NCBI GenBank assembly: GCA_017654735.1
Contig: JADPYG010000094.1
Coordinates: 62,001 to 126,000 of the forward strand
DNA length: 64,000 nucleotides
Reading direction: 5' to 3'
DNA from: Vishniacozyma victoriae
Lineage: Eukaryota > Basidiomycota > Tremellomycetes > Tremellales > Bulleribasidiaceae
The notes under the pieces were generated by a model. That model did no database searches. It saw only the letters and a list, made by a program, of their open reading frames with translations, and was not told the DNA's origin. Made by a program: the position numbers and the translations under genes. This document shows, in pieces, positions 59,754-64,000 of this stretch. Position 1 is the first letter of the stretch; every line of letters begins with the position of its first letter.

Positions 59754-62404
59754 ATGCCCCCTTTTGTGGGTCTCAACAACATTGCGCCGGAAGGATTAGA
59801 GCCTCAAGTCGCAATCTTGCCCGACGTACCGGATACAGCGGAACAATTTGGCGAGAAAGATGGACACTACGGGGACTCTGATAGTGGTGATGGGAAAGAT
59901 ATTGTTCCAGAGCTCGCTCGCAAAGTCACCGGTCCGGAGTTTTCGGACCTAGATCTAGATGATCCAGACAAGATCATTAAATCTGGAGCAGATGCTGCTC
60001 AATATATGCTGTCAGATCGTGATGATGGCGATCCAGCGGTCACTGTGAGGAGTATGGTGATTGGCACAGCCTTTGCTGCCTTTTACGCTTCCATCAGTCA
60101 GATTTACAAGGTGAATCATCTTGCTTACTAGCTAGCCAAAGCTAATGAATAGTTTAAACCGACTACTGCAACTATCGGTGGATCCTTCATTTGCTTGATC
60201 ATTTGGTTCGCCGGTCGGACATGGGCTGCGGTGCTACCTAGGGGTGATCGATTGGAAAAGAGGTGGAGAGAGAACAGCGAGAATCAAGATGCTCCATTAT
60301 CTCGACGCATCAAGATCGCCAAACTATTCAACAACGGGCCATTCGGCCTGAAAGAGCACGCTGTGGCAGCTATCACCGCCAGCTCCGCTTCAAATGGAAC
60401 GGCTTCGATCGAGGTCTTTACCACTCAGAATCTCTACTATCCCGACAACCCTCTATCCCCTCTGCTCGTCATCCTAGCGACCCTCTCGATCGGTCTGTTT
60501 GGTTACGGACTCACAGGTCTCTTTCGTCCCCTAACCGTCGACAATGCCGAATCCGTCTATTGGTCCCAGATCCCCTTGCTCTCGCTCTTGCAAAACCTTC
60601 ATTGGTCCGACCTACGAACTTCCAAGAAGTTGAGGTGGTTCTGGTACGCGTTTGGGTTCATGTCGATATACCAGATCATCCCTGGCTACATGTTTCCTTG
60701 GCTCAACTCGGTGTCGATTCCATGTCTCGCGGCCATGCATGCTACCGGTGCAAAAGCATCCATACTCACCAACATATTCGGAGGTTCTTTGAATAACGAG
60801 GGACTTGGAATTCTGAACTTTAGTTTCGATTGGCAATATGTGAGTACTCAACCAGTCAACGTGAGCTGACGTTCTAGATCACCTCGTTCTCGACGTCTCT
60901 ACCATTGGTTCGACAGGCCAACTTGACCGTCGGTATCCTGATTTGTTATGTCGCCATGATCGCAGTGTACTACGGCAACGCTTGGGGAGGACGCTCTTTA
61001 CCCTTCATGTCCACTAGGTTACTGCAGCAGGATGGCTCGCCATATGTTGTCGCGTCCGTCTTTGATGCGGGTGTTTTGAACCGGGCCAAACTCGATGCGT
61101 ATGGTCTTCCGTGGCTTACATCGACCTACACCTGGGCTTCTGTTGTCGGAAACATGGCTGTAAGCCGCCTCCCTCTTGATCTCGATTATATCACTGACAT
61201 CCCAGATTGGCGCCCTGATCGGACATTGTATCTTCTTCTGGGGTCCACAAATCGTCAAGACCGTCAAGGATCTGCGACAAGGCGGTTCACCAGACCGACA
61301 TCACCTGGCAATGAAGCGATACAAAGATACTCCTTGGTGGTGGTACACCATCATCATGGGTATTGCGTTTGTGTTTGGGCTGATCGTCGTTCTCAAGTCG
61401 AACGTTGGTCTCGGTGCTGGTGGATTCGTCGCTGCTCTCGCCGTAGGAGCTGTGATCGCACCTTTCGTAAGTGTTCAAATCACCAGAAATCCTCGAGAAT
61501 CGCGAGATCTCACGCTGATCGTTGTAGAGTGCTATTCTTTGGGCATTGCAACCAACCAGTTGTGTAAGATGCTTGGTGGTGTGATCATTCCTGGCCATCC
61601 GCTGGGTAATCTGTACTTTACTGCTTGGTCGCACAGCGTCATTTCGCAGAGTCTTAACTTAGCCGGTGATCTGAAGCTTGGCTCTTACCGTAAGTCTCAC
61701 ACCGCCTCTACCGTTGGCTAAGAGCTCACAAACTAGTCAAGATCCCATACCGAACGATGTTCTTGACCCAGATCTGGGGCACAGTATTTGGCGCCTTTAT
61801 CAATTACGTCGTCATGATCTCTATCGTCAATCAGCACCGAGACTTGCTGCTCAACTCGAACGGTAACTACGCCTGGAGTGGAGCGTACTTCCAATCCCTC
61901 AATAATCAAGCTACAACCTGGGCATTATCGGCCGATTTGTATTCTGCAGGAAGTCGATACATCTTGTTCCCGTTGGGTTAGCGCTCGAGTTTGCCGCTGT
62001 GTTCTTGCACCGAGTCATTGTTCACATAAGCTTGCCCAATTGCCGCTGAGAATCGAGCTGATCGATAGTTCAAACCATACATCCGCGGCTTTGATCTTAG
62101 GGACATCAATCTTCCAACCCTAACCGTCTACTCTGGTCTCCTCGGTTTCCAGCAAACTCAAACATCGCCAGTCTCGAGTATCATCTGTTCGGGTCTATTT
62201 GTTCAATACTATCTCCGAAACTATCGACCTAGAATCTTCAAGGATTACTCTTATCTGGTCACAGCTGCTTTGGATGGTGGAAGTTTACTTTGTATTTTCA
62301 TCCTGTCGTTTGCGGTCTTTGGCGCTGCTGGATCACCACACCCGTTCCCAAATTGGTGGGGTAATGCCGAGGGGTATCCAGACCACTGCCCTCAGAAAGA
62401 GTAG
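59754..62404 (+). CDS. OPT-family oligopeptide transporter with one frame break
   Basis: Proton-coupled importer of small peptides or related molecules. Exons 59754-60110, 60153-60839, 60878-61159, 61206-61466, 61530-61689, 61737-62013 and 62069-62404 reproduce the family from the acidic N-terminal tail through FYASISQIYKFKPTTATIGG, NNEGLGILNFSFDWQYI, YYGNAWGGRSLPFMST, KYKDTPWWWY-like RYKDTPWWWYTIIMG, QLCKMLGGVIIPGHPLGNLY and the end ALDGGSLLCIFILSFAVFGA. Inside exon 6 the frame must shift by one base: DLYSAGSRYI is in one frame and LVPVGLALEFAAVFLHR in the next, around 61935-61975. A 65-base intron can be drawn but would remove the conserved FQSLNNQATTWAL segment. The copy is therefore a recent pseudogene or carries a sequencing error. 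Confidence 0.8.
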
Positions 62405-62581
62405 TATGTGGTGATTTGGCATCGAGAATCGTTCCAGGATATATTACAATATGCATGCCTTTCCCACACTCTGCCCAATTTAGATCCAGCGGCGCGCCTG
62501 GCCCACTCAATACGCCATTCCAATATACATGGACATTGGATTCTTACGTTCACCCAACTTCCCCGCGCTCCGCAGCGAACC

Positions 62582-64000
62582 CTAGACCTTCTCGATATCC
62601 TCAGATCTCTCGTCCTCGTGCTTTTCATTGTATGATAACCCCTCAGGATGAGCTTGCGCGCTAGGTAAGACGGCGCTGGGACCATCGAAAATCTCGGCGA
62701 CTTCCTCCAACATACGCCCTTTGGTTTCTGGATAAAAGAAGTAGATACAGATGATCGAGACGATCAAGACACCAATGTAGACGAAATAGTATTTCCAAGC
62801 AAGTGCTTCAAGGGCGATGGGGTTAACGTATTGATTGAAGAACAAAGCGCCGTAGATGAAGAAATTGGATACGGCGAGTCCTTGAGCCCGTAGAGCGAAT
62901 GGGAGGATTTCGAGGACGTATGATACGGTGAGACCGGTAAAGGCGATGTCGTAGAATCCAAAGTATATGAATAGGAACGCCATGACAGCTCGCCCTGCTG
63001 CAACGGCTTCGGTTTTCGCATAAACGGCGGAACAGGCGGTGATGACGATGAAAGATGCAAGCATACCACAAGCCGAAGTAAGCCAGAGAAAACGTCGGCC
63101 GAGTTTTTCGGAAGCCAAGGAACCTGCTACAGCAGCCAGCCAATTGAAGATTTGGAGACCGCCGTTGAAACCAGCCTGTGAAGAAGGGTCGGTGATACCG
63201 ACGGACGTAAGAATCTTGGCCAGGTAATACGAGATGATACCGTTTCCCACCCACTGGGAGAAGAAGGCCACACACTAGAGCAAGTCAGCAGAGTCTCAAC
63301 CATTGGTTGGGGTTTACTAACAATCAGAATCAAAAGTCGGTGCCTATTGCCCTTGGTCTTAGTCAAAGTCCAAACATTGACATTGGCAGTGGCGGCCCGT
63401 TCCGCGGCGATGGCTTCTTTGATCTCTTGATATTCGAAGTTGACAAGCTCGTCGTTTTCGTCACCGTTTCCGTGATACTTGGCTAGAACGCGCAAAGCCT
63501 TCTCCTCTTGACCTTTGCTGATAAGCCATCGAGGGGATTCCTCGCAGAACCAAAGGCCAACCAGCTGTATAGCGCAGGGAACGGCTTGAATCAAGCAGCA
63601 AATTCGCCATGACCAAGATGATGCAATGTTGAGAGCACCGAATGTGGTCCAGGCCGCGATAATTGATCCGATGTACCAGCAAGTGTTGATGAGAGCAGTC
63701 GCTTGGGCCCGGTTTCGGGGATGCGCGACCTCGGCGACAAGAGGCCCTCCTCCGATACCTTGGAAAGAAGCGCCGAGACCCACTACCAATCGTCCACCGA
63801 GCATTGCGTTACCGCCAGTGGTGAAAGTCTGTACCATGGAGCCGGCGATGATAATTGTAGCACCGCAAGCGATGGCAGCTCTTCGACCATACTTGTCGGC
63901 GACCCAAGGAGCGGGAACGACACCGATGAGCGCTCCCAAAGAATACGCAGCAGATATGATGCCAAGCTTGTTTCCATCAGGGTTGTCGATGGCAGTCACG
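62582..64000 (-). CDS. MFS sugar transporter, 5' end outside window
   Basis: Two minus-strand exons, from the right edge to 63322 and 63274-62582, joined by a 47-base intron (GTTAGT...CTCTAG). About 457 residues are present, lacking helix 1 and the N-terminal tail. Motifs: VADKYGRRAAIACGATIII, GRLVVGLGASFQGIGGGPLV, AEVAHPRNRAQATAL, EESPRWLISKGQEEKALRVL, SEKLGRRFLWLTSA, and the tail FFYPETKGRMLEEVAEIFDG. It belongs to the same lactose/cellobiose-permease-like group as the gene at 53.1 kb. The Lys/Glu-rich C-terminus (EKHEDERSEDIEKV) could carry ubiquitin sites for endocytosis. It converges on the OPT gene with only 177 bases between stop codons. Confidence 0.9.

Noticed and set aside
61927..61955. 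29- or 65-base intron to explain the OPT frame shift
   Set aside because: Both would remove residues conserved in the family, and 29 bases is shorter than any other intron here; an indel is simpler.

Overview
The window looks like nuclear DNA of a basidiomycete yeast, most likely a tremellomycete (Cryptococcus/Kwoniella-like). Most genes are cut by many short introns, commonly 33-60 bases, with GT(A/G)AG(T/C)-type donors, CTGAC/CTAAC/CTGAT-type branch points and CAG/TAG acceptors. Genes are dense on both strands and the housekeeping genes are typical eukaryotic ones. Every multi-exon model below was built by hand and checked for codon phase at each junction; where phase fails I say so. No tRNA genes, CRISPR arrays, intact transposons or viral genes were recognised.

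Layout. 1-6.4 kb: end of a coiled-coil gene, cytosolic tryptophanyl-tRNA synthetase, signal peptidase subunit SEC11 and a small Golgi SNARE. 6.9-7.4 kb: a nuclear copy of part of the mitochondrial large-subunit rRNA gene (NUMT). 7.6-15.8 kb: a tandem family of three F-box-like genes on the minus strand, two of them with a broken frame or tiny unrecognised introns, plus an inverted 3' remnant and a DUF962/Mpo1-like gene between them. 16.5-25.9 kb: proteasome subunit RPN1 and glycogen synthase. 25.9-28.5 kb: a gene-poor stretch with a probably decayed membrane-protein gene.

28.5-39.2 kb is an apparent beta-glucoside/oligosaccharide utilisation cluster: a sugar permease divergent from two cytosolic GH1 beta-glucosidases, then a Zn2Cys6 regulator and a secreted, heavily N-glycosylated glycoside-hydrolase-like protein. 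The suggested flow is extracellular cleavage, import, cytosolic hydrolysis and local regulation. 39.4-45.6 kb holds a divergent L-rhamnose catabolic pair (L-rhamnose 1-dehydrogenase and L-rhamnonate dehydratase) followed by an ERT1/AcuK-type gluconeogenesis regulator, which fits growth on a sugar broken down to three-carbon products.

47.3-64 kb is rich in transporters: a membrane-anchored protein of unknown function, an MFS transporter, a small hypothetical protein, a sugar permease, an aquaporin with changed NPA boxes, an RCH1/SLC10A7-like protein, an OPT oligopeptide transporter with one frame break, and a sugar permease running off the right edge. The second half of the window therefore reads as a nutrient-uptake and accessory-carbon region, and the first half as mixed housekeeping plus a decaying lineage-specific F-box family.
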